Shown here piece by piece: positions 14,409-21,993 of a stretch of DNA of 26,401 nt; within the stretch, counting starts at the first letter, position 1; each line of letters opens with the position of its first letter. The stretch comes from JACPTG01 sp964504135 (lineage in GTDB: Archaea > Nanobdellota > Nanobdellia > Woesearchaeales > UBA10216). Position numbers and translations under genes: made by a program. The stretch is from the NCBI GenBank assembly GCA_964504135.1, contig CAZDCW010000019.1, forward strand, positions 1 to 26,401, given 5' to 3'. The notes under the pieces were generated by a model that ran no database searches, was not told the DNA's origin, and saw only the letters and a program-made list of their open reading frames with translations.

Positions 14409-14759
14409 ATGGATTTAAGAAAGCCTTTGTATGCGAATATTGTGGCCGGAACACTTGCATCCGCGGTGTTGGGCGGGGCGGGCTATGGGTATTACGTGGT
14501 TTCCAGCACTTTTGAGCGCATAAAGGCAAACCGGTCGCCAAGCGCGGTGTTGGTTCCCGTATCACCTTTTTCACCGCGTCCAAATCCGGCTATTAACAAT
14601 GACGACGTGAATGGCGACGGGTCATATGAGTCTGTACTTTCTTTCAAAAATCCTGAGACTGGTGGTCTGGAGCGCTTCCTTATTGAGCGGGATGGGCAGG
14701 GCCGTCTTGCAGTCAGGGCATTTCAGGTTGCTGATGGGAAAATTTTGTACAGGGATTAG
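14409..14759 (+). CDS. Small membrane-anchored protein with a single EF-hand/FG-GAP-like Asp loop
   Basis: I do not recognise a family for this 116-residue protein. An N-terminal hydrophobic helix (about 8-31, Ala/Gly-rich after a short basic start) could be a signal anchor. A Pro/Ser-rich linker follows at about 43-62. The loop D66-V-N-G-D70-G-S-Y-E74 matches the D-x-N-x-D-G-x-x-E spacing of calcium-binding loops in dockerin, EF-hand or FG-GAP repeats. The C-terminal half (about 75-116) looks like beta strands. An extracellular calcium-binding protein is plausible. It stands alone between the AbiE pair and the methyltransferase operon. Confidence 0.65.
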   Translation: MDLRKPLYANIVAGTLASAVLGGAGYGYYVVSSTFERIKANRSPSAVLVPVSPFSPRPNPAINNDDVNGDGSYESVLSFKNPETGGLERFLIERDGQGRLAVRAFQVADGKILYRD

Positions 14760-14786
14760 CCACAGCCTGCTACTTGATAAGAAGTT

Positions 14787-15842
14787 TTAGTTTTTTTTAT
14801 AACTCTCCTCAGCCCAGTCTATGAATCTCTTTAGCCCGTCCCTGAGTTCTACCTTTGGATTGTAGCCCAGGTTTGTCTTTGCCTTTGTCAGCTCAGGGCA
14901 TCTTCTGTGGGGGTCTGCCCTGGAGTATGCGTCGTTAAGCCCTTCTATGTTGTGTATTTCAGCAGTAGGGTTGTGTATCTCTGCCATTGTCCTTGCCAGC
15001 GTCAGCATGGTTACTTCGCGGTCGTCGTTCCCTATGTTGAACACTTCTCCGCTTTTGTCTGAGAGCAGCGTCCTCAGGAAGCCGGTTATGGCGTCGCTTA
15101 TGTAGCAGAATGTGCGTGTGTGGTGTCCTTGCCCGTAGACCGGAATGGGCTTGCCTGCGAAGAGGCTTGCGGTGAAGTTTGGTATTACGCGGTAGTCGTC
15201 CAGCCTCATTCCAGGCCCGTACACGTTGAATGGCCTCACCATCTTTACAGGCACTCCGTAGACTTCATAGTATGCCATGCACAGGGTTTCCCCAAGCCTT
15301 TTTGACTCGTCATAGTTTGACCTTGGCCCTATTGGCGACACATTGCCGTGGTATGTTTCGGGTGTTGGAACGAATGCAGGGTCAGGGTCTCCGTACACCT
15401 CGCTTGAGCTGAAGTACAGGAAGCTCTTCACTTTTTTCTGCCTTGCAAGCTCGAGCATGTTCCTTGTTCCTGTTGTTGCAACATCTATTGTTTCGAGCTT
15501 GTATTGCCTGTAGAATTTCGGCGATGCTATGCCTGCCGCGTGTATCAGGTAATCTACAGGCTCCTCAACCTTGAACGGCTCCCGGACATCGTGCTTGATG
15601 GTCTTGAAGTTCGGCCCTTCCTGCAGCCTGTACTTTACTCCGGTTATGAAGTTGTCAACTGATATTATCCTGCATGGCCTGTCAAGGAAGTTTTTGTTGA
15701 GGTGGTCTATTGTTCCGATGAAGTAATTCCCGAGGAATCCCGCCCCCCCTGTTATGAGGAGCGTGCTTCCTGCCAGCCTTTGCGCCAGCTCTTTGATGTC
15801 GCTGCATATCGCGTGCAGGTCCTCCTGTTCTATCCGGCTCAT
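14787..15842 (-). CDS. NAD-dependent epimerase/dehydratase, UDP-glucuronate-decarboxylase-like (second)
   Basis: The 351-residue protein resembles UDP-xylose synthase: TGGAGFLG, VDNFITG, SSSEVYGDP, YHGNVSPIGPR, YDESKRLGE (Tyr-x3-Lys), VRPFNVYGPGMR and HTRTFCYISDAITG. It differs from the copy at 3090. It has about 27 extra N-terminal residues, and AGIASPKFYRQY replaces SPASPVDYMRY near the substrate pocket. The substrate may therefore differ, for example another UDP-uronate or a 4-keto sugar made with the neighbouring methyltransferase. Its start overlaps the methyltransferase stop by four bases, so the two are translationally coupled. Confidence 0.82.
   Translation of the reverse strand: MSRIEQEDLHAICSDIKELAQRLAGSTLLITGGAGFLGNYFIGTIDHLNKNFLDRPCRIISVDNFITGVKYRLQEGPNFKTIKHDVREPFKVEEPVDYLIHAAGIASPKFYRQYKLETIDVATTGTRNMLELARQKKVKSFLYFSSSEVYGDPDPAFVPTPETYHGNVSPIGPRSNYDESKRLGETLCMAYYEVYGVPVKMVRPFNVYGPGMRLDDYRVIPNFTASLFAGKPIPVYGQGHHTRTFCYISDAITGFLRTLLSDKSGEVFNIGNDDREVTMLTLARTMAEIHNPTAEIHNIEGLNDAYSRADPHRRCPELTKAKTNLGYNPKVELRDGLKRFIDWAEESYKKN
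14791..14798 (+). terminator. T-tract terminator after the small anchored protein gene
   Basis: Eight T follow the plus-strand stop by about 30 bases and also encode the lysine-rich C-terminus of the convergent gene. The tract is consistent with archaeal U-tract termination. Confidence 0.45.
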
Positions 15843-17428
15843 AAGGTCACCTGATATTTTTTTGTGTGCTCGCCAAACTTATTGGCGTCCCTGTTCCCTG
15901 TCGTTATGTTCAGCATTATGGAGTCCTCAAGGAATTTCATTGCGTGTGCAATCATGGGCGGCGTGTGCACAAGGTCTCCTGCCTCGACATTCACCTTCTC
16001 CACCCTGCCTGTCTTCATCTCCTTTGATATGCTTTCGTAGCTGCCTGTTATTAGGTAAACATACTGCTCCTGTTCAGGATGGTAGTGGTTTCCCCTTATG
16101 CTGCCCTTTGCGGATTTTATTACTGCGATGTGTGATACTGGCTGTTCAATCACATTGGTTATCTCTCCCCTGGCGTCGGCAAAGGCAGGCTTTATCAGGG
16201 TTATTTTCTCATTTCCGCCCAGCGCGATTCTTGGTGTGGGGACTGGTATTATAAACCTCACTCCTTTTTCTGCAAGGTGTCCTGTCTTGCCTATTATCTC
16301 ATTTGCAAAGTTCCAGGCCAGGATTATCAGGTAGTCAGGCTTTTCAGTTTCAAGACTTTCGGACTTTACAATGGGTATCCCTGTTCCGGGTATGTATAAG
16401 CCGACTTTCATCGGGTTGTCGTCAACAACGTATTCTATTTCCTCCTTTCCAAGCCCGCAGAAGTTCAGCAGGGTTGTTGCCTTTGCCGGCGCCCCATAGC
16501 CTGCCACCTTGCAGCCCTGTTCCCTTAGTGATTTCACCAGTTGCACAAGCTTTTCCCTGTTAGCATAAGCCTTTTCTGCGAATTGCCTGTAGGTATTCTC
16601 GCTGCCAATTCCTTTTGCCTTTTCGCTTTCAAGCATGCGGCTCACAGAGTCTTCCTGCCTGCCTTGCTTCTGCACGAAAACCCTGAGTGAGCCTCCGTGC
16701 GAGTCAACGTGCTGCACGTCTGTTATCTTCATGCCCATTGAGCTGAAGAATATATCAAGGGGCATAAGGGAGAAGTAGGAGAGGTGCTCATGGTATACTG
16801 CGTCAAAGGTCATTTTTTCAAGCATGTCAGGGAGGTATGGCGCTTCTATTATGAACGTGCCTTCTTCTTTCATCAGGTTTTTCACGTCCAGTGTCAGCGT
16901 TTTAATGTCGTTCACATGAGCAAATACATTCGTTGCGGTTATTACGTCAGCTTTCCCCTTTGCCCGGAGGATTTCATTCACCGCTCTCTGGTTGAAGTAG
17001 TCGTTTATTGTTTCAACTCCGCTTTCGTTGGCAAGCTTTGCCAGGTTTACAGCAGGCTCAACCCCTGTCACGGAGAGCCCCATTTTGGCAAACCCTTTCA
17101 GCAGCAATCCATCATTGCTTCCTATGTCAACAGCCAGGCCTCCCTTTCCAAGTCCATACCTCTTGCATACATCCTCCGCCATCTGCGTGAAATGCTGCTG
17201 GAAGGTCTTGGTTGTGGAAGTGACATAAAGATAGTTCCTGAACAGTGCGTCAGGCTCCATTATATAGCCCAGTTGGACAAGCTTGCATTTGCCGCAGAAA
17301 AGCAGTTCAAGCGGATACTTTTCCTCCCTTCCAGCCTCCTCTTTCTTGGATAGGTTGTTGGCGAGGGGGCTGCTTCCAAGCGACAGTATTTTCTTCAGTT
17401 CAGAATTTCCGCAGATGCGGCAGTTCAT
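15839..17428 (-). CDS. Sugar C-methyltransferase fused to a cupin domain
   Basis: The 529-residue protein has a zinc-ribbon start (Cys3, Cys6, Cys45, Cys48) and a SAM-dependent methyltransferase core with DIGSNDG at 101-107. The family-typical C-terminal subdomain contains GYGAPAKATTLLN and DDNPMKVGLYIPG. This is the architecture of TylC3/NovU-like C-methyltransferases of NDP-4-keto sugars. From about residue 403 a complete cupin is attached, with metal ligands His448, His450, Glu454 and His495 in the canonical spacing. The cupin may act as an epimerase or isomerase on the same sugar. The protein heads a two-gene minus operon; the ATG is supported by a TATA box 27.5 bases upstream. Confidence 0.85.
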   Translation of the reverse strand: MNCRICGNSELKKILSLGSSPLANNLSKKEEAGREEKYPLELLFCGKCKLVQLGYIMEPDALFRNYLYVTSTTKTFQQHFTQMAEDVCKRYGLGKGGLAVDIGSNDGLLLKGFAKMGLSVTGVEPAVNLAKLANESGVETINDYFNQRAVNEILRAKGKADVITATNVFAHVNDIKTLTLDVKNLMKEEGTFIIEAPYLPDMLEKMTFDAVYHEHLSYFSLMPLDIFFSSMGMKITDVQHVDSHGGSLRVFVQKQGRQEDSVSRMLESEKAKGIGSENTYRQFAEKAYANREKLVQLVKSLREQGCKVAGYGAPAKATTLLNFCGLGKEEIEYVVDDNPMKVGLYIPGTGIPIVKSESLETEKPDYLIILAWNFANEIIGKTGHLAEKGVRFIIPVPTPRIALGGNEKITLIKPAFADARGEITNVIEQPVSHIAVIKSAKGSIRGNHYHPEQEQYVYLITGSYESISKEMKTGRVEKVNVEAGDLVHTPPMIAHAMKFLEDSIMLNITTGNRDANKFGEHTKKYQVTL

Positions 17429-17451
17429 GCTGGCAGGTGCTTTGGGCGGCT

Positions 17452-17459
17452 TTTATAAA
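17452..17459 (-). promoter_or_regulatory. TATA box for the methyltransferase-cupin operon
   Basis: TTTATAAA is centred 27.5 bases before the ATG at 17428, predicting a leaderless minus-strand transcript. Confidence 0.7.
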
Positions 17460-17477
17460 TATTGTGGGTTGCCCGGT

Positions 17478-17499
17478 TTTCTGCCAGAAACTATTTAAA
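17478..17499 (+). promoter_or_regulatory. TATA box for the cupin-acyltransferase-aminotransferase operon, with adjacent inverted repeat
   Basis: TATTTAAA (17492-17499) is centred 27.5 bases before the ATG at 17523. Directly upstream TTTCTG-C-CAGAAA (17478-17490) is a perfect 6-1-6 inverted repeat lying between the two divergent promoters. It could be an operator, or it could be chance. Confidence 0.5.
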
Positions 17500-17522
17500 C
17501 AGCCCGGGGTTTTTCAGGCTGT

Positions 17523-17900
17523 ATGGGCCTTGATAGCGAGAAGCGTAACTTTGGCATGTTCAGGGACGACAGGGGGGTTCTGCTTTGGGCCAGCCCTTCG
17601 CTCCTGAACTTTGATTACAAGTACCTCACTATTGGCAGCATCAGGCCCGGCTGCACAAGGGGCGGACACTTCCATAAGAGGACTTTTGAGCAGTTCATGT
17701 GCATTGGCGGCGAAATCACGTATTTCAGGGATGGGGAGAAGTCTGTCCTCGGGCCAGGGGACATTATAGACATTCCCTTGGATACGGTCCATACATTCGT
17801 GAACAATGGCGCGGAGACTGCCTATTTTGTTGAGTTCAAGAGTGTGGAGTTTGATGAGGATGACCCGGACACATTCCACAGGGACAGTGGAAAGAAGTAG
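17523..17900 (+). CDS. Cupin-fold sugar isomerase/epimerase candidate
   Basis: This is a 125-residue single cupin domain with the full metal-binding set: His49 and His51 in RGGHFHKRTFEQF, Glu56, and His90 in IPLDTVHTF. Small cupins next to a sugar acyltransferase and aminotransferase are often NDP-4-keto-6-deoxyhexose 3,4-ketoisomerases (FdtA/QdtA type) or CapF/WxcM-like proteins; sequence alone does not separate these. The context supports a role in amino-sugar synthesis. The start is fixed by the TATA spacing, and the stop lies 14 bases inside the next gene. Confidence 0.75.
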   Translation: MGLDSEKRNFGMFRDDRGVLLWASPSLLNFDYKYLTIGSIRPGCTRGGHFHKRTFEQFMCIGGEITYFRDGEKSVLGPGDIIDIPLDTVHTFVNNGAETAYFVEFKSVEFDEDDPDTFHRDSGKK

Positions 17901-18333
17901 GATTGGGAATAATACCGTGGTGTGGGGGTGCGCTGTGGTTTATGACTCTGTTATAGGTGATAATGTAAACATTGCCTCGCATGCGGAGGTTGGCTGCGCG
18001 AGGATAGGGGATAATTGCAGGATTGGCCACGCCGCCTTTATCTGCGGCGGCGTAATCATAGAGGATAACTGCTTCATTTCCCAGGGTGTCTGCTTTACCA
18101 ATGACCGTGCGCCTTCAGCCCTTAAGGCGCAGGAATATCACCATTCTGGCGGGAAATTTGAGCCTGAGAAAACACTTGTCCGGAAGGGTGCTGTCATCGG
18201 CGCGAATGCTACAATCCTTTCCGGCGTAACCATTGGGGAGAATGCTGTTATTGGCGCTGGTTCTGTGGTTACAAAGGACGTCCCTGATGGCGAGGTTTGG
18301 GTTGGAAATCCTGCGAGGCCGCTGAAAAGATGA
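17887..18333 (+). CDS. Left-handed beta-helix sugar acyltransferase
   Basis: This 148-residue protein is built of hexapeptide repeats (IGNNTVVWGCAVVYDSVIGDN, cut here at 20 residues or fewer: IGNNTVV, VIGDNVNI, RIGDNCRIGH, VIGANATILSGVTIGENAV). The terminal VPDGEVWVGNPARPLKR is typical of NDP-amino-sugar N-acetyltransferases of the WbbJ/FdtC/WlbB type. A GTG at 17887 is preferred because the repeats begin directly after it; the longer frame from 17806 would add residues unlike the family and overlap most of the cupin's 3' end. It is coupled to the aminotransferase by ATGA, suggesting that it acetylates that enzyme's product. Confidence 0.82.
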   Translation: MERSRIGNNTVVWGCAVVYDSVIGDNVNIASHAEVGCARIGDNCRIGHAAFICGGVIIEDNCFISQGVCFTNDRAPSALKAQEYHHSGGKFEPEKTLVRKGAVIGANATILSGVTIGENAVIGAGSVVTKDVPDGEVWVGNPARPLKR

Positions 18334-19439
18334 TTCCGGTTTGCGAGCCTACGCTCAGGGGGAATGAGAGGAAGTACGTTGACCAGTGCATGGAGACAAA
18401 TTGGATTTCCTCAAGCGGCAGGTTCATCCAGGAGTTTGAAAAGGCGTTCAGCGCATATTGCGGTGTGAAGTTCGGTGTAAGCTGCTCAAGCGGCACCACT
18501 GCCCTTCATCTTGCGCTGAAGTCCATAGGCTTAGGAAGGGGTGATGAGGTGATCGTGCCTGACTTTTCAATCATTTCGCTGGCCAATTCAGTGATTTACT
18601 GCGGCGCAAGGCCTGTGTTCGTGGATTCTGAGCCGGAAACCTGGAACATTGACCCGGCCAGGATTGAGGAAAAGGTTACAAAGAATACAAGGGCAATCAT
18701 CGCCATGCACACCTATGGCTGCCCTGCTGATATGGATGCAATCAGGAAAATAGCCGACAGGCATGGGCTTAAGGTTGTTGAGGATGCAGCTGAGGCTCAT
18801 GGCGCAGTTTATAGGGGCCGGCGCGCCGGCTCTCTTGGCGATGTTTCAGCGTTCAGCTTTTATGCAAACAAGATTGTTACGGCTGGCGAGGGCGGGATGG
18901 TCCTTACGAATGACAGGGCTTTTGCTGACAGGGCTGTTCTGCTGCGAAACCACGCTTTCACCGAGCCAAGGTTTGTGCATTATGAAATCGGCTTTAATTA
19001 CAGGATGACCAACATTCAGGCCGCTATCGGTGTTGCGCAGATGGAGCATGTTGATGAGCTTGTTAAGGCAAGGCAGGAGAATGCCCGCATTTACAGCAGG
19101 GAATTGTCAGGGGTAAAGGGGCTCACGCTGCCTCCTGAGTGCCCGTATGGCAGCAGCGTTTACTGGATGTATGGGATTCTTGTGGACGAAGAAAAGTTTG
19201 GCATTGGCCGGGATGAGGTTATGCGTCGCATGCTTGAAAAAGGGATCGAAACCCGCCCTTTTTTCCACCCTATGCACCTGCAGCCTGTCTTCCTGCAGGG
19301 CGGGGATGTTGACTGCGGCGGTTCCTATCCTGTTTCAGAGCAGCTGGGCCGGCAGGGCCTCTATCTCCCTTCATCCTCTCACTTGTCAAAGGAGCAGATA
19401 ACGCTTATTTGCTCCGGGTTAAGGTCCCTTGGGGGGTAA
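18330..19439 (+). CDS. DegT/DnrJ/EryC1-family PLP aminotransferase, perosamine-synthase-like
   Basis: The 369-residue PLP enzyme should aminate a 4-keto or 3-keto NDP-deoxysugar using glutamate. The catalytic lysine is Lys181 in SFYANKIVTAGEGG; Asp152 in EDAAEAHG should contact the PLP nitrogen. CSSGTTALHLAL binds the phosphate. The N-terminus, with IPVCEPTLRGNE and TNWISSSG, resembles GDP-perosamine synthases more than FdtB/QdtB enzymes. Gmd at 6666 supplies the perosamine precursor, so GDP-perosamine is my first guess. A dTDP-3-amino sugar is the alternative, because a cupin and RmlB are also present. The ATG overlaps the acyltransferase stop. Confidence 0.87.
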   Translation: MIPVCEPTLRGNERKYVDQCMETNWISSSGRFIQEFEKAFSAYCGVKFGVSCSSGTTALHLALKSIGLGRGDEVIVPDFSIISLANSVIYCGARPVFVDSEPETWNIDPARIEEKVTKNTRAIIAMHTYGCPADMDAIRKIADRHGLKVVEDAAEAHGAVYRGRRAGSLGDVSAFSFYANKIVTAGEGGMVLTNDRAFADRAVLLRNHAFTEPRFVHYEIGFNYRMTNIQAAIGVAQMEHVDELVKARQENARIYSRELSGVKGLTLPPECPYGSSVYWMYGILVDEEKFGIGRDEVMRRMLEKGIETRPFFHPMHLQPVFLQGGDVDCGGSYPVSEQLGRQGLYLPSSSHLSKEQITLICSGLRSLGG

Positions 19440-19451
19440 ATTATTGCAAAG

Positions 19452-20588
19452 ATGAGAAAGCTGAGGATTGGGATTATCACTGATGAGACAGACGCGCAGC
19501 TTGTGGGGTTTGGGACCTATACGCTCGAGCTGACCAGGCATATTCTGGAGCAGGACAGGAAAAATGAGTATTTCCTTATTCACCGCAGGAAGGAGTCCCA
19601 TCCAATTTACGGCATGGCAAAGGAAATTATTGTCTCCTACAATCCGGCTTTTCCATTCTCCACTGTCAGGAACTTCATCACGCTTCCATTCGCTCTCAGG
19701 AAATACAGGCTGGACATTGTCCATCACATGACTATTACTGGCCCCTTTCTTTTCAGGCCTTTCATGAATTATAAGGCTGTTGAAACCATCCATGAGTTGC
19801 TCACGGTTGTTTACCCTGAGTGCTTTGAGCCTCCTGTAAGGATGGTTTTCAGGTGGCTTCTTCCAGGGATTGCCAGGAATTCTGATTTTATTTTCACAGC
19901 TGGTGAGGGCTGGAAGCGGGAAATAATGAAAAGATACGGCATTAAGGAGGATAGGATAGGCGTCATCTATCCTGGCTCAGACCCTTCCTTCAGGCCGATG
20001 GACAGGCGAAAATGCAGGGCTTTCCTTAAAAAAAAGTACGGCCTGAAGGAGCCTTTCCTGCTTTTCGTTAGCACTCTTGAGGCTAAGAAGAACATTCCGG
20101 CTCTTATCCGGGCTTTCAGCATCCTGAAGTCCCGCGGTCGTCCGCATAAGCTCGTCCTGGTTGGCAGGAGGGGGTATAAGTTTGACATGGTTGCCAAGGC
20201 AGTCAGGGAGCTGCGTCTCGAGGCTGATGTGATAATGCCAGGTTATGTCCCATTTGAGGACCTCCCGTCATTTTACAATGCGTGCGAGGCTTTTGTCATG
20301 CCTGCCTTTGACTCGTTCAATCTCACTGCGGTTGATGCGATGAAGTGCGGCTGCGCCATTGTCGCTTCCAATGGAGGAGGTGCAAGGGAGGGGTTCGGCG
20401 ACTGCGCCCTGCTGGTGGATGTGGCTGACGCTGAGGGCTACGCGGCTGCATTGGCGAGGATTATGGATGAAAAAAATCTTGCAAGGGAGCTGGGAAAGAG
20501 GGCTTTGGCCTGGTCTGAAAGGTTCAGCTGGGAGCGGGCTGCAGGGCAGACGATTGCCGTTTATGAAAGGCTGGGCGCGTTTGAATGA
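19452..20588 (+). CDS. GT4-family glycosyltransferase with Asp-x7-Asp motif
   Basis: The 378-residue protein has a GT-B fold pattern. The N-terminal half starts GIITDETDAQLVGFGTYTLE, and the C-terminal nucleotide-binding half contains VIYPGSDPSF, FVSTLEAKKNIPALIRAF, LVLVGRRGYK and MPGYVPFEDLPSFYNACEAF. It is closest to retaining GT4 mannosyl- or rhamnosyltransferases. The usual Glu-x7-Glu catalytic pair reads Asp287-x7-Asp295. The conservative change may keep function, and related enzymes vary at the first position. It starts 12 bases after the aminotransferase stop and is coupled to the next glycosyltransferase by ATGA. Confidence 0.85.
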   Translation: MRKLRIGIITDETDAQLVGFGTYTLELTRHILEQDRKNEYFLIHRRKESHPIYGMAKEIIVSYNPAFPFSTVRNFITLPFALRKYRLDIVHHMTITGPFLFRPFMNYKAVETIHELLTVVYPECFEPPVRMVFRWLLPGIARNSDFIFTAGEGWKREIMKRYGIKEDRIGVIYPGSDPSFRPMDRRKCRAFLKKKYGLKEPFLLFVSTLEAKKNIPALIRAFSILKSRGRPHKLVLVGRRGYKFDMVAKAVRELRLEADVIMPGYVPFEDLPSFYNACEAFVMPAFDSFNLTAVDAMKCGCAIVASNGGGAREGFGDCALLVDVADAEGYAAALARIMDEKNLARELGKRALAWSERFSWERAAGQTIAVYERLGAFE

Positions 20589-21613
20589 AAATCGGCATGG
20601 TCAGCAAATTTGGGGAGGAGGACGGGATTGCCATTTATTCCGGGAATCTTGTGGACAGCCTGCGCAGGGAGGGCGTGGATGTCATCAGGATAGGCGACAA
20701 GCGCTCCAACGCAGATTATCACATCAACCTGAAGTCGTTCAGGCTTGGAGGCGAGGTATCCAGGATTGCGGACAGGGAAAAACTTGACCTTGTCCACTTC
20801 CAGTATATTGCCGAAAGGTCGTGGTATGGCCTGCACACCCTTAACCTTAACCTGGTGGCTGCTCTCCGCCAGCGCGTTCCGGTTGTTGCAACCTTGCATG
20901 AGGTGCATTACACTCCAGGGAATCTGCATGAGTTGGTTGTAAAAAAGCTTGAGGCCGCTGTAATCAGGAGTTCAAGGGCTGTGATAGTCCACACAGCCAG
21001 GCAGAAGGAATATATTGAAGCCAGCTACAAAAGGGTTGCTGAGCAGATTAACATGGGCGTTACCCTGCATCCCATGCATCGGAGGAAGGGCTGCAATCTT
21101 CTTTTCTTTGGCATTATTTCCCCTGCCAAGGGCGTGGAGTTCCTTATTGGGGCCGCAGGCCTGGTTAAGGGAGCAAAGCTTCGGATTGCTGGAAGGCCGC
21201 TTAGTGAAAAGTACGGGATGAGGCTTCGGCAGCTTGCTGCAGGGGAGGCCAGTATCGATTTGGGGTGGGTTGGCGAGGAAAAAAAGAAGTCCTATTTCAG
21301 CGATGCGGACATAATCGTGCTTCCTTACCTTTCTGCGCAGTACCAGTCCGCTGTCATGCACGATGCCCTGTCTTATGGCAGTCCGGTAGTAGTCACAAGG
21401 GTTGGCGCGATTTGGGAGATTGTTGATCAGTATGGCTGCGGCGAGATTGTTGAGCCTGGCAGCAGCAGGGCCATAGCTGGTGCTGTTGAAAGGGTGTACA
21501 GCAACTACGGAAGATACCAGAAGGGCATTTTAAGATACAGGAAGGAGGCAAGCTGGGCCGAGGTTGCAAAGAGGCATATCAGGCTGTATGAAAGGTGCAT
21601 CGGTCGCAAATAG
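20585..21613 (+). CDS. GT4-family glycosyltransferase
   Basis: The 342-residue GT-B-type protein begins with MVSKFGEEDGIAIYSGNLVD. It then shows DLVHFQYIAE, VVATLHEVHYTPG, LLFFGIISPAKGVEFLI, LRIAGRPL and SDADIIVLPYLSAQYQSAV. At the Glu-x7-Glu position it has a Gln/Asp pair within SAQYQSAVMHDALSYGSPVV, a form seen in GT4 enzymes that lack the first Glu. It probably adds the sugars made in the same operon to a lipid-linked or surface glycan. No membrane helix is evident, so it should be cytosolic or peripheral. Confidence 0.84.
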   Translation: MKIGMVSKFGEEDGIAIYSGNLVDSLRREGVDVIRIGDKRSNADYHINLKSFRLGGEVSRIADREKLDLVHFQYIAERSWYGLHTLNLNLVAALRQRVPVVATLHEVHYTPGNLHELVVKKLEAAVIRSSRAVIVHTARQKEYIEASYKRVAEQINMGVTLHPMHRRKGCNLLFFGIISPAKGVEFLIGAAGLVKGAKLRIAGRPLSEKYGMRLRQLAAGEASIDLGWVGEEKKKSYFSDADIIVLPYLSAQYQSAVMHDALSYGSPVVVTRVGAIWEIVDQYGCGEIVEPGSSRAIAGAVERVYSNYGRYQKGILRYRKEASWAEVAKRHIRLYERCIGRK

Positions 21614-21619
21614 TGATCT

Positions 21620-21991
21620 TTAAACCGTACAAACTAATTTTGAATCGGGCAAATCCCGGCCTGTTGGCTCAATTATTATGGGATTTCTTTCAATAATCTT
21701 GTTTCTGTTTACAATGCTGAATACTAGATTGAAAAAAATCCTGTTGTTTTCAACAATGGCAGTAAATCCCCACTTGGGAATTTTTAATAACAGGTCTTTA
21801 TTAATATTAAGCAATGTAGAGGCGTCAAAAATCTGTATGCCTACAATATATCCTTCTTTATCAATATCCAGCACCAGTTTGTCAAGCTCAACAGAGCTAT
21901 CGTACTCTCTCTCAGAGCTTTTAAAAAAAAGAATGTCATTCTTATAATCATAGTCCGCTTCACCTTTCCCTTGCAGATGCTTTTTTTCCAT
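21620..21991 (-). CDS. DUF2283-family protein, probable antitoxin of the DUF4258 pair
   Basis: The 123-residue protein has the DUF2283 pattern in its first half: EADYDYKNDILFFKSSE, then LDKLVLDIDKEGYIVGIQIFDAS. The C-terminal half is an extra beta-rich region of unknown function. The ATG at 21991 is chosen over a TTG at 22030 because it lies two bases after the upstream stop. DUF2283 genes are often found next to DUF4258 genes. The region is visibly AT-richer than its neighbours, suggesting transfer. A toxin-antitoxin role is inferred from pairing only. Confidence 0.65.
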   Translation of the reverse strand: MEKKHLQGKGEADYDYKNDILFFKSSEREYDSSVELDKLVLDIDKEGYIVGIQIFDASTLLNINKDLLLKIPKWGFTAIVENNRIFFNLVFSIVNRNKIIERNPIIIEPTGRDLPDSKLVCTV

Positions 21992-21993
21992 TT

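Noticed and set aside
16784..17353. Plus-strand open frame of 189 codons
   Set aside because: It is antisense to the methyltransferase-cupin gene; the composition reflects the reverse reading of that gene.
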